Positions 39,286 through 47,580 of a DNA stretch of 64,000 nt are shown in pieces (positions within the stretch are counted from its first letter, which is position 1; each line of letters begins with the position of its first letter). The DNA is from Halomonas urmiana. Its GTDB lineage: Bacteria; Pseudomonadota; Gammaproteobacteria; Pseudomonadales; Halomonadaceae. Under the pieces are notes generated by a model that did not search any database, had not been told where the DNA came from, and was given only the letters and a program-made list of their open reading frames with translations. The DNA lies in assembly GCF_005780185.1 (NCBI RefSeq), contig NZ_VBUI01000023.1:1-64000 (forward strand), written 5' to 3'. The position numbers and the translations under genes were made by a program.

Positions 39286-40251
39286 ATGCGAATTTCTCGC
39301 TCCATCGCCCTGGCCACGGGCTTCGGAATCACCATCGCCGCCGGCGTCACTACGCTGGCCGCCGCAGACGACTTTCCCAGCAAGGACGTCCAGTATGTGA
39401 TCCCCTTCGGCCCCGGCGGTGAGTCCGATATCAGTGCCCGGCTGCAGCAGAAGTATTTCGAGGAGATCACCGGCGAACAGCTGGTCGTGCAGTACATGCC
39501 CGGCGGTGGCGGAGCCGTGGGTTGGTCCCAGCTCTCCGACATGTCCGCAGATGGCTACACCATCATGGGCTCTAACCTGCCGCATATCATCCTCAAGCCC
39601 ATGGGCAAGGACGTCGGCTTCCAGACCGCCGATCTCAACAACTTCTTCTATTTCCACTACTCCCCCGACGCCATCCTGGTCCGCAACGATAGCCCCTTCG
39701 AGACCCTCGACGACTTGATCCAGGCCGCCGAGGAGGCTCCCGGCGCGGTGACGCTATCCGGCAGCGGCACCTACAGCGCCAACGACGTGGCCAACACTCG
39801 CTTCCAGCAGCTGGCCGACGTCACCACCACCTATATTCCCTTCAAGGGCACCGGGGCCGCGGTGACGGCACTGCTCGGTGGCCAGGTTCAGGCCGAATGG
39901 GGCTACACCACGGTGGCGGCCAACCACCAGGACAAGGTCCGCATGCTGGCCGTGGCCGCCGAGGAACGCCATCCACTGTTCCCCGACGTGCCCACCTTCC
40001 AGGAGCTCGGCTATGACATGGTGGGCGGTGCCTATCGCGGCATGGCGGTGCCGGAGGGAACCCCCGAGGAGATCCAGCAGCGGCTCTCCGACATCTTCCA
40101 GCAGATCAACGAGAATCCCGAGTTCCAGCAGAAGATGCAGGATCTCGGCTTCGTGCTGATGGACGTCCCACTGGGCGAGATGGATGACTTCATGGCGGAG
40201 CAGCATCGCGTCTACGAGGCCACCGCGCGTGAACTCGGCCTGATCGACTGA
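39286..40251 (+). CDS. TTT-family periplasmic substrate-binding protein (TctC-like, probably for sulfolactate)
   Basis: A 321-residue exported binding protein: signal peptide about 1-27 (ending LAA), then the TctC fold with VIPFGPGGESDISARL (the usual phosphate-like loop binding carboxylates) and FKGTGAAVTALLGGQV. It delivers an anionic substrate to the TctA/TctB pair encoded next. In Chromohalobacter the equivalent genes are called slcHFG; which letter belongs to which subunit was not certain, so no symbol is given. The ATG at 39286 has TGGAGA upstream. Confidence 0.85.
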   Translation: MRISRSIALATGFGITIAAGVTTLAAADDFPSKDVQYVIPFGPGGESDISARLQQKYFEEITGEQLVVQYMPGGGGAVGWSQLSDMSADGYTIMGSNLPHIILKPMGKDVGFQTADLNNFFYFHYSPDAILVRNDSPFETLDDLIQAAEEAPGAVTLSGSGTYSANDVANTRFQQLADVTTTYIPFKGTGAAVTALLGGQVQAEWGYTTVAANHQDKVRMLAVAAEERHPLFPDVPTFQELGYDMVGGAYRGMAVPEGTPEEIQQRLSDIFQQINENPEFQQKMQDLGFVLMDVPLGEMDDFMAEQHRVYEATARELGLID

Positions 40252-40268
40252 TTCGGGGAGGAGCTGCA

Positions 40269-41798
40269 ATGGATATGCTCAGCTATGCCCTGGGGGCCCT
40301 GTCGCCGGTGAACCTGGGGTTGGCCCTGCTCGGCGTGGCCTCGGGAATCATCATCGGGGCCTTGCCGGGACTCTCGGCTACCATGGCCGTAGCGGTGCTG
40401 GTGCCGGTGACCTTCGGCATGGCCCCGGAATCGGCGCTGATCATGCTGGGGGCTATCTATACCGGGGCGATCTATGGCGGCTCCTATGCCGCCATTTTAG
40501 TCAACACGCCGGGGACCCCCTCGGCGATCGCCACGACCTTCGATGGCTATCCCATGGCCAAGCGAGGGGATGGCGATCTGGCGGTGACCCTGTCGACGCT
40601 GGCTTCCGTGGTGGGCGGATTGGTCGGCGTACTGGCTCTGTTGACCCTGGCGCCGCTGCTGGCCCAGGTCGCCCTGAGTTTCGGTCCGGTGGAGTACTTC
40701 TGGCTGGCGATCTTCGGGCTGACGCTCATCTCGGCGCTGTCCGAGGGCTCGACGCTCAAGGGCTTCATGGGCGCCGGCTTCGGGCTGCTACTCTCGACTG
40801 TCGGTGTAGCCGTGGTGGGCGGCGATATCCGCTACACATTCGGCTCCCAGGTGCTGCTGGGCGGCATCGAGACGGTATCGGCGCTGATCGGCCTGTACTG
40901 CATCCCGGTGCTGATCGACCTGGTGGCAACGCCTGAGGCCCACCTGAAGGTCGACGAGGAGCAACGGGGCATTCGTCTGCGCGAAGGCCTGGCGCATGCC
41001 TGGCTAGGCAAGCTCAACCTGCTGCGTTCGGCCACCATCGGCACGGGGGTGGCCATCCTGCCCGGCGCCGGGGGCTCCATCGCCAGCCTGGTGTCCTATT
41101 CCGAGGCGCGACGTGCCTCCCGAGATTCCGCGAGCTTCGGCAAGGGCAATCCCCAGGGGGTGCTGGCCACCGAGGCCGCCAACAATGCCACGGTGGGTGG
41201 CGGCTTCATTCCAACCCTGGTGCTGGGCATCCCCGGCACTCCGCCCGATGCGGTCATCCTGGGCGCCTTGCTGGTGCAGGGGTTCCGCACGGGACCGGAG
41301 CTGTTCACCACTAATGCCAACATCACCTATACCTTCGTGGCCGGCCTCTTCCTGGCCACCATCCTGCTGCTGCCACTTGGACTGCTGATCGGCCGCTACG
41401 CCTTCAAGTCGATCATCACCATTCCCAAGGCGCTGCTGGTGCCGACCATCGCCTTCATGACCGTGATCGGCACCTATGCCATCCGCAACAGCATCAGCGA
41501 CGTCATCATCATGCTGACCCTCGGGGTGGTGGGGTGGCTGCTCAACCGCTACGGCTTCCGGCCGTCGCCCATCGTGCTGGGACTGATCCTGGGGCCCATC
41601 GCCGAACAGGGCTTCGTCCAGGGCTTCCTGATGGGGCGTGCCAGTGGTTCCTATGCCACGACCTTCTTCGGCGGGCCCATCTCGCTGACGATCATCGCCC
41701 TGTCGCTGCTCAGTGTCTTCTACCCCTTGATCAAGGCGCGACGGGCCCGGCGGCGCGGCCATGACGGTGGGGATTCCCACCAGGAGACTTCCTCATGA
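40269..41798 (+). CDS. TTT-family large membrane subunit (TctA-like)
   Basis: A 509-residue permease with about 12 transmembrane helices. Family motifs GIIIGALPGLSATMAVAVL near the N-terminus and GTPGTPSAIA-type and TLVLGIPGTPPDAVILGALL repeats in mid-protein. It forms the transport channel with TctB. The stop overlaps the tctB-like start (ATGA). Confidence 0.9.
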   Translation: MDMLSYALGALSPVNLGLALLGVASGIIIGALPGLSATMAVAVLVPVTFGMAPESALIMLGAIYTGAIYGGSYAAILVNTPGTPSAIATTFDGYPMAKRGDGDLAVTLSTLASVVGGLVGVLALLTLAPLLAQVALSFGPVEYFWLAIFGLTLISALSEGSTLKGFMGAGFGLLLSTVGVAVVGGDIRYTFGSQVLLGGIETVSALIGLYCIPVLIDLVATPEAHLKVDEEQRGIRLREGLAHAWLGKLNLLRSATIGTGVAILPGAGGSIASLVSYSEARRASRDSASFGKGNPQGVLATEAANNATVGGGFIPTLVLGIPGTPPDAVILGALLVQGFRTGPELFTTNANITYTFVAGLFLATILLLPLGLLIGRYAFKSIITIPKALLVPTIAFMTVIGTYAIRNSISDVIIMLTLGVVGWLLNRYGFRPSPIVLGLILGPIAEQGFVQGFLMGRASGSYATTFFGGPISLTIIALSLLSVFYPLIKARRARRRGHDGGDSHQETSS

Positions 41799-42280
41799 CG
41801 GATGCGACCCGCAAGGTCCAGGCGGCCTGCTCGGCCCGCGCCGAGTTCCTGTTGCCGCTGCTGTTCATCGCCATGAGCGCGCTGTGCATCTGGCAGGGCC
41901 GGGATATGAGCCAGCTTGGCGCTGTCTTTCCCACCACCATCGCTGCGGTGACCTTGGCCGCCGGCGTGCTGCGCTTGGGGCAGTTGGCCCTGCGCGGAGT
42001 GTTCAGCAACGCCGCGCGCCAGCGGGGCTCGACCCCGCGCCGGGTGCTGCTGGTGCTCGCCATGACCGCCTGGGCGCTGGTCATGCCCTGGGCCGGCTTC
42101 CTGTTAGCGGGGCTGGCGAGCTTCGTCACCCTGATGCTGATCGCCCAGCACGAGCCCTGGACGCCGCGCCGGCTGTTGGGGCACCTGATCACCGGTGCCG
42201 TGTTGGTGGCCTTTTTCTACGGGCTCTTCGCGGTGCTGCTCAATGTCCCGCTACCGGTGGGCAAATGGTGGATGGGCTAA
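41795..42280 (+). CDS. TTT-family small membrane subunit (TctB-like)
   Basis: A 161-residue protein with four predicted transmembrane segments (about 18-36, 46-64, 86-117, 130-150), the usual TctB layout. It completes the tripartite transporter. Translationally coupled to the TctA gene. A 77-bp gap separates it from the slcC-like gene. Confidence 0.85.
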   Translation: MTDATRKVQAACSARAEFLLPLLFIAMSALCIWQGRDMSQLGAVFPTTIAAVTLAAGVLRLGQLALRGVFSNAARQRGSTPRRVLLVLAMTAWALVMPWAGFLLAGLASFVTLMLIAQHEPWTPRRLLGHLITGAVLVAFFYGLFAVLLNVPLPVGKWWMG

Positions 42281-42357
42281 AGGAAAGGGCCGTTGCTACG
42301 GCCAGCATCACAACAACCGATACCGGGACGCATTCGTTGAAGAGGAGGGGAGTTCCC

Positions 42358-43305
42358 ATGGTCAAGATCGTGATTTCTGAATTCATGGACGAGGGGGCCG
42401 CCGCAAGCCTCGAGGACCGCTTCGAAGTGATCTTCGACAGTGGCCTGGTGGAGGATCGCCGGGCGCTGCTTGCAGCAGTGGCCGAGGCCGACGCTATCAT
42501 CGTGCGCAACCGCACCCAAGTGGATGCCGAGCTGCTGGCCGCCGCGCCGCATCTGAAGGTGGTGGGGCGCTTGGGCGTGGGGCTCGACAACATCGACTTG
42601 GCCGCCTGCGAGGCCCGGGGCGTGACGGTCAAGCCGGCCCATGGCGGCAACGGAAGCTCGGTGGCGGAGTACGTGCTGACGGGTGCCCTGATGCTGCGTC
42701 GCCGAGCTTACTTCGCCAGCCAGGCCATGCAGTCGGGAGAGTGGCCGCGCCAGGCGCTGATCGGCCGCGAGGTGGCCGGCAGCACCCTCGGGCTGGTGGG
42801 CTTCGGCGCCATCGCCCGGGAGACCGCACGACGTGCCTTGGCCCTGGATATGCGGGTGGCGGCCTTCGATCCTCACCTGGCGGCGGATGCTCCGGAGTGG
42901 GCCGGGGTGAACCGTCACGAGAACCTGGACGCATTGGTCGCATCCGCTGACGTGGTCAGCCTCCACGTCCCCTTGACCGAGGCGACCCATCACCTCATCG
43001 ATGCCGCGGCCCTGGCCAGGATGAAGTCCGATGCCGTGCTGATCAACGCCGCCCGGGGGGGGATCGTCGACGAGGTCGCCCTGGCAGTGGTGCTGCGCCA
43101 GGGGCGCCTGGCCGGTGCCATGCTGGACGTCTTCGAACAGGAACCGCTGCCGGCTGGCTCTGCGCTCGTGGGAGTGCCGAACCTGATCCTCACGCCGCAT
43201 ATCGCCGGGGTGACCGAGGAATCCAATGCCCGCATCAGCCAAATGACCGCCGACAATGTTCGTGCGGTACTCATGCATCAGAAGACGACGGAGGAACAGG
43301 TATGA
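42358..43305 (+). CDS. slcC: D-2-hydroxyacid dehydrogenase family, probable (S)-sulfolactate dehydrogenase SlcC
   Basis: A 315-residue NAD-dependent dehydrogenase of the D-3-phosphoglycerate dehydrogenase family, with Rossmann motif GLVGFGAIA, catalytic arginine in INAARGGIVDE, glutamate in the DVFEQEP region and histidine in TPHIAG. In Chromohalobacter salexigens, SlcC oxidises (S)-sulfolactate to 3-sulfopyruvate. The assignment rests on the family plus position beside comC- and suy-like genes. Start at 42358 with GAGGAGGGG upstream. Overlaps the next gene (ATGA). Confidence 0.8.
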   Translation: MVKIVISEFMDEGAAASLEDRFEVIFDSGLVEDRRALLAAVAEADAIIVRNRTQVDAELLAAAPHLKVVGRLGVGLDNIDLAACEARGVTVKPAHGGNGSSVAEYVLTGALMLRRRAYFASQAMQSGEWPRQALIGREVAGSTLGLVGFGAIARETARRALALDMRVAAFDPHLAADAPEWAGVNRHENLDALVASADVVSLHVPLTEATHHLIDAAALARMKSDAVLINAARGGIVDEVALAVVLRQGRLAGAMLDVFEQEPLPAGSALVGVPNLILTPHIAGVTEESNARISQMTADNVRAVLMHQKTTEEQV

Positions 43306-44306
43306 ACGATGCCGCTGACATGACCGAAGAGGCGGCGCGAAGCCTGTCGATGGCGGCGATGCGCGCCCGTGGCTTCGGCGAGTCCGAGGCCGCGGCCACC
43401 GTCGAGGCACTACTGGATGCCGAGCGCGATGGCCTGCCATCCCATGGCCTGTCGCGACTGCCGTTCTATCTCGATCAGGCCGCCAGCGGCAAGGTGAGGG
43501 CCACGGCGATACCCCTTGTGGAGGTCGATGGCGCCGTGGTGCGGGTCGATGCGGGTCATGGCCTGGCCTTCCCGGCGGTGGCCGAGGGGCTGGCGGCCGG
43601 ATTATGCCAAGTGCGTGAGAGTGGCCTGGTGGCCATCTCCATCGCCCGCTCGCATCACTTCGGCGTGGCGGGGGCCCCGGTCGAGGCCGCGGCGCGTCAG
43701 GGGCTGATGGCCATGGCGTTCAGCAATGCGCCCGCGGCCATGGCCCCCTGGGGCGGCAATCGGCCGCTGTACGGCACCAACCCCATCGCCTTCGCCTGTC
43801 CGCGGCGGGACGCCGAGCCGTTGCTGATCGACCTGTCGCTGTCCAGGGTGGCCCGCGGCAAGGTGATGCTGGCCAAGAAACAGGGCCAGCCGATTCCCGA
43901 CGACTGGGCTCTGGATATCGAGGGGCGGCCGACCACCGACGCCGACGCCGCCTTGGCCGGCAGCATGATCCCAGCGGGCGACGCCAAGGGGGCCGCCCTG
44001 GCGCTGATGGTGGAGCTGCTTACCGCGGGGCTCGCCGGCAGCCACTTCGGCTTTCAGGCCAGTTCCTTCTTCGATGCCGAGGGCGAGGCCCCTAGCATCG
44101 CCCAACTGATCCTGCTGTTCGACCCGGCCCGCTTCTCGAGTGGCTTTCTCGAGCATGCCGAGACGCTGTTCGCGGCAATGCAGGACCAGCCCGGCGTCAG
44201 GCTACCTGGCGAGCGGCGCTACCGGCTGCGCCGCGAGGGGGGCGGCCAGTTGACGTTGCCCACGGCCCTGGTGGCCGCCCTCGAGGCCCACGCGGAAATA
44301 GGCTGA
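43302..44306 (+). CDS. comC: Malate/L-lactate dehydrogenase family, probable (R)-sulfolactate dehydrogenase ComC
   Basis: A 334-residue type-2 malate/L-sulfolactate dehydrogenase with the N-terminal HGLSRLPFYLD block, the catalytic-histidine segment ARSHHFGVAG and GTNPIAFACP. ComC reduces 3-sulfopyruvate to (R)-sulfolactate, the SuyAB substrate, so SlcC plus ComC act as a racemase. Function is inferred from family and context. Converges on the LacI gene with a 4-bp gap. Confidence 0.8.
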   Translation: MNDAADMTEEAARSLSMAAMRARGFGESEAAATVEALLDAERDGLPSHGLSRLPFYLDQAASGKVRATAIPLVEVDGAVVRVDAGHGLAFPAVAEGLAAGLCQVRESGLVAISIARSHHFGVAGAPVEAAARQGLMAMAFSNAPAAMAPWGGNRPLYGTNPIAFACPRRDAEPLLIDLSLSRVARGKVMLAKKQGQPIPDDWALDIEGRPTTDADAALAGSMIPAGDAKGAALALMVELLTAGLAGSHFGFQASSFFDAEGEAPSIAQLILLFDPARFSSGFLEHAETLFAAMQDQPGVRLPGERRYRLRREGGGQLTLPTALVAALEAHAEIG

Positions 44307-44310
44307 GGCG

Positions 44311-45339
44311 CTAGGAGGCCGGCGGCACGGGGCCGGTCGACTGTCTGAGCACCAGGGGGGCATCCAGAAGACGGCGATGGGGTGGCGTATTGCCCCCGAT
44401 GCTGGCGATAAGCGTATCGGCCACCTGGCGGCCGATCTCGTTCGCTGGCACGGCGATCGTGGTCAGGGGCGGAGACATGAAGCGTGCCTGGGGCAGATCG
44501 TCGAAGCCGGTGACCGAGAGCTCCTCAGGAATGCTGACGCCGGCCCGCTGGGCGGCCAGCAAGACGCCGAAGGCGAGGGTGTCGTTGCCGCAGAGGATCG
44601 CCGTGGGTGGTTCTTCGAGCCCCATCAGGGTCTCGAAGGCCTGCGCCCCCTCGGCGATGCCGTAGTTCACCGTGACGGTGTATTCCGGCGGCAGGTCACG
44701 GCCCGCTGCTGCGATCGCCTGTCGGAACCCCTCCAGCCGGGCTCGGGCCCGGTCGTTGCCGTCGGTGGGTGCCGTGATGACAGCGAGACGGTGGTGCCCC
44801 AGCATCAGGAGGTGATGCGCTAGGTGGCGTGCCGGTGCGGTATTGTCGAAGCCGATACAGGGCCACTTCGGGTCGTCCTTTGCGTGCCAGCTGGTCAGGA
44901 AGGGCAGGTGGCGTCGCTCGAGGAGAGTCTTCACCGCGGGTCGGTGATCATGGCCGATAAGGACGACGCCATCGACTCCTTGCTGAACCAGGGTCCTCAG
45001 GGCCTGGAGCTCGTCGTCCAGGTCGTAACGATAGGTGGCGATCAACAATCGGCAGTCATGACGCTTCAGGCGTTGCTCCAGGCTGTCGATCATGGCGCTG
45101 AAGATGGGGTTGTCCAGCGTCGGTACCAGGGCGCCGATGGCGCCGATGCGGCGGGACGCCAGAGCTCGAGCGGTGCCATCGGGGACATAGCCGAGCTGGT
45201 CGATGGCGGCTTCGACGCGCCGTCGCAACCGCTCGCTGACATGGGGAGCCCGGTTGAGGACCCGCGACACCGAGGCCGTCGAAACCCCGGCCTCAAGGGC
45301 CACATCTTGGAGCAGAGTGCGGGATATCTGCTTGCTCAT
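44311..45339 (-). CDS. LacI-family transcriptional regulator of the DHPS/TRAP genes (HpsR-like role)
   Basis: A 342-residue regulator: helix-turn-helix LLQDVALEAGVSTASVSRVLN (about 7-26), hinge, and a periplasmic-binding-protein-like effector domain (about 60-335) with ILCGNDTLAFGVLLAAQ. A perfect LacI-type operator lies 104 bp upstream at 45443, and a second lies before the hpsN-like gene. The start could be 45414 (25 extra residues) instead of 45339; neither has a strong ribosome site. The ligand is presumably DHPS or an oxidation product. Confidence 0.82.
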   Translation of the reverse strand: MSKQISRTLLQDVALEAGVSTASVSRVLNRAPHVSERLRRRVEAAIDQLGYVPDGTARALASRRIGAIGALVPTLDNPIFSAMIDSLEQRLKRHDCRLLIATYRYDLDDELQALRTLVQQGVDGVVLIGHDHRPAVKTLLERRHLPFLTSWHAKDDPKWPCIGFDNTAPARHLAHHLLMLGHHRLAVITAPTDGNDRARARLEGFRQAIAAAGRDLPPEYTVTVNYGIAEGAQAFETLMGLEEPPTAILCGNDTLAFGVLLAAQRAGVSIPEELSVTGFDDLPQARFMSPPLTTIAVPANEIGRQVADTLIASIGGNTPPHRRLLDAPLVLRQSTGPVPPAS

Positions 45340-45442
45340 GAGCGCTTCGGCCTTCTGTTGTGGCTCGTCGGCGGGGAGGGCATTCGGCGAGGCATTTTTT
45401 TCTGGACAAGTCATCTAGAGGAGTCTAGCTTGGAGTCATGGG

Positions 45443-45458
45443 TTGTAAGCGCTTACAA
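45443..45458. promoter_or_regulatory. LacI-type operator, site 1
   Basis: TTGTAAGCGCTTACAA is a perfect 16-bp palindrome with central CG, typical of LacI-family sites. It sits between the divergent regulator gene and the small membrane protein/TRAP operon. Its 14-bp core TGTAAGCGCTTACA is identical to site 2 at 48942. Confidence 0.88.
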
Positions 45459-45581
45459 GTTGCTTGCCGTCAGTATAGGCCCCCGTGGGGGATCGGCAAG
45501 CAGGCGCCGCACCCTGACCGGTTGAGGCGCGCGGGGCCTCGCCGGGCATACGACAACAATACACCGCGGGAGGCACGCAAC

Positions 45582-45803
45582 ATGCCGGATTCACCTCGCA
45601 AGGCAAGCGGGTCCCTGGGTGGCCTGATATGGCTGGCCCTCGGTCTGTTCGCTCTCTTCTTCCTCAACGTCGTCATGCAACGCTTCTTCCCGGGGATATA
45701 CGACATTGCGCCGGCTCTGGAAGCGGTACTGCTGGTGGTCGCAACCGCCTTCTTCATCTCCGGATGTCTAAGGCTCGAATCACGACAATCCTCCCCGCCA
45801 TGA
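45582..45803 (+). CDS. Small membrane protein leading the TRAP operon
   Basis: A 73-residue protein with two hydrophobic segments (about 12-31 and 43-62: LIWLALGLFALFFLNVVMQR and the APALEAVLLVVATAFFISG region). GGGAGG precedes the ATG. It is the first gene after LacI operator site 1 and 46 bp before the TRAP binding-protein gene. No family recognised. Size and place suggest an accessory or regulatory partner of the transporter. Confidence 0.6.
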   Translation: MPDSPRKASGSLGGLIWLALGLFALFFLNVVMQRFFPGIYDIAPALEAVLLVVATAFFISGCLRLESRQSSPP

Positions 45804-45849
45804 CCCTGAGTCTGGCCAAACATTAACAACAATCCTGAGGAGCAAGCTC

Positions 45850-47034
45850 ATGTCACCTTTCAAGACACCGTTTTTTCAAGACCTCGATACCACTGGTGAG
45901 CCCTCTCGGCCTGAGCGCCGACAGTTCATGGGTGCCGTGGCTCGCTACGGCTTCAGTGCCGCAGTGATCGGTGCCGTCGGTGGCACCCTGTTCTCCGAGC
46001 AGGCCATGGCCCAGACGTCCCAGGAGGAGAGCGAGCGCGCCGCCGCCGCCGAGGTCACCCTGACGATGGCCACCGGCTACACCCTGGGGGCGTCTCGGGC
46101 CTATCCGATCATGCAGCTCAACTTCAAGGAGAACCTGCAGAACTTCACCGGCGGGCGGCTCTACGTGAAGTTGGCGCCGGGTGGTCAGCTTGGAGCCGGC
46201 GGTGACCTCGTCAGCAAGGTGCAGAACGGCACCATCGCCATCGCGCAGCACTCCATCTCCAACCTTTCACCGTTCGCCCCCGAAGTCGACCTGATCAACA
46301 TCCCCTATTGGTGCGGCGATAATCAGCGCCTGGTCAACCTGGTCACCTCCAAGCGCTGGCGCGAGGTGGTCCATCACAAGGTGGAAGAGCGTGGCTTCAA
46401 GGTGCTGAACTACATCTGCATCGATCCGCGTACCGTGGCGGTGCGTAATGGCCTTCGCGACGGTCCGGTGAAGACCCCGGAGGACATCAAGGGGATCAAG
46501 TTCCGGGTGCCATCCTCGGAGATCCTGCAGAAGGTCTATCGACTGGCCGGGGCCAACCCCACCCCGGTGGCCTGGGGCGAGACCACCTCTGCGATTCAGC
46601 AGGGCGTCGCCGATGCCCTTGATCCCAGCGTTCAGGCGTTGCTGGTGTTTGGCTTCACCGACGTCCTGGCCAGCATCTCCACCATCCAGTCGGTACCCGA
46701 TGCCCAGGTCTATACCTGCAACAAGAAATGGTTCGATGCACAGTCCGCCGCGATCCAGGAAGGCATCCTGCAGGCCGCTGACGTCACCTTCCGCGAGAAC
46801 CTGGCCAAGGTGCCGGCAGCGCGGGCCTATGCCTACCACCAGATGCGCCAGGCCGGGGTCGAGATCTATTCGCCAACCGACGATGAGCTCGCCCAGTGGA
46901 AGGCCATCTGCGGTCACCAGCTTCCGGCCTGGGAAGACACCAAGCGTGAGCTGGCCGGGTCGCTTGAGGTGTTCGACGAGCTCTTGGCCGCTACGGAGGT
47001 GTCGAATGGCTACTTCGTCGACAACAACTCCTAA
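45850..47034 (+). CDS. hpsK: TRAP transporter substrate-binding protein (DctP-like, probable HpsK)
   Basis: A 394-residue periplasmic binding protein with a long N-terminus carrying a Tat-type signal: ERRQFMG at about 23-29, hydrophobic core, and cleavage after about residue 55 (QAMAQ). The mature DctP fold includes VQNGTIAIAQHSISNLSPF and FRVPSSEILQKVY, the latter with the ligand-contacting arginine region. DctQ and DctM genes follow. The likely ligand is DHPS from the neighbouring hpsN-like gene; the hps letter is given by analogy with Cupriavidus hpsKLM. Confidence 0.75.
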   Translation: MSPFKTPFFQDLDTTGEPSRPERRQFMGAVARYGFSAAVIGAVGGTLFSEQAMAQTSQEESERAAAAEVTLTMATGYTLGASRAYPIMQLNFKENLQNFTGGRLYVKLAPGGQLGAGGDLVSKVQNGTIAIAQHSISNLSPFAPEVDLINIPYWCGDNQRLVNLVTSKRWREVVHHKVEERGFKVLNYICIDPRTVAVRNGLRDGPVKTPEDIKGIKFRVPSSEILQKVYRLAGANPTPVAWGETTSAIQQGVADALDPSVQALLVFGFTDVLASISTIQSVPDAQVYTCNKKWFDAQSAAIQEGILQAADVTFRENLAKVPAARAYAYHQMRQAGVEIYSPTDDELAQWKAICGHQLPAWEDTKRELAGSLEVFDELLAATEVSNGYFVDNNS

Positions 47035-47569
47035 GAAGGAGGCTTGGCGTGCTTTCCGTCTGCGCTGCGACCGTATCGATCGCAAGAGCGAACGCTGGCT
47101 GCTGCTGACGTTTTATGCGCTGATCATCTTGACGGTTGCCATCGAGGTCATCCGCCGATTCTTGCTGGACTATTCCTCCGTATGGGGGGAGGAACTGGCT
47201 CGCTACGCCTTCATCTACCTCGCCTGGATCGCCGCAGCTGCGGCGGTCCGTGACCGCGCCCACATTCGTATCGACGTGCTGGTCAATCTCGGCGGCCCGA
47301 AGATGAAGCGACTGGGCTGGTGGCTCTCGGACATTGCCACTCTGGTGCTGGCGGTATGGGCGTTGTGGCTGTCGATCTCACCGGTGCTGACATCGTTGAA
47401 CTTCGGTTCGGTGACCCCCGGGCTGCGCCTCTCTCAGGCTATTTTCCTTATGGCGATACCGATTGGCTTCCTGCTGGTAGCGTCCCGGGTGGTCCAGACG
47501 ATGCTGGGAGATATCCGTCGCATGCGCCGTGGTGAGCCTCCCTTTGATGGCCACAAGTTGTTCGACTGA
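47006..47569 (+). CDS. hpsL: TRAP transporter small membrane subunit (DctQ-like)
   Basis: A 187-residue protein with four predicted transmembrane helices and the DctQ signature EELARYAFIYLAWIAAAAAV followed by RDRAHIRIDVLV. The ATG at 47006 lies 29 bp inside the end of the binding-protein gene and has GGAGG at ideal spacing, so translation is coupled. The hpsL name is by position only. Confidence 0.8.
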   Translation: MATSSTTTPKKEAWRAFRLRCDRIDRKSERWLLLTFYALIILTVAIEVIRRFLLDYSSVWGEELARYAFIYLAWIAAAAAVRDRAHIRIDVLVNLGGPKMKRLGWWLSDIATLVLAVWALWLSISPVLTSLNFGSVTPGLRLSQAIFLMAIPIGFLLVASRVVQTMLGDIRRMRRGEPPFDGHKLFD

Positions 47570-47580
47570 GGAGGTCCGCT

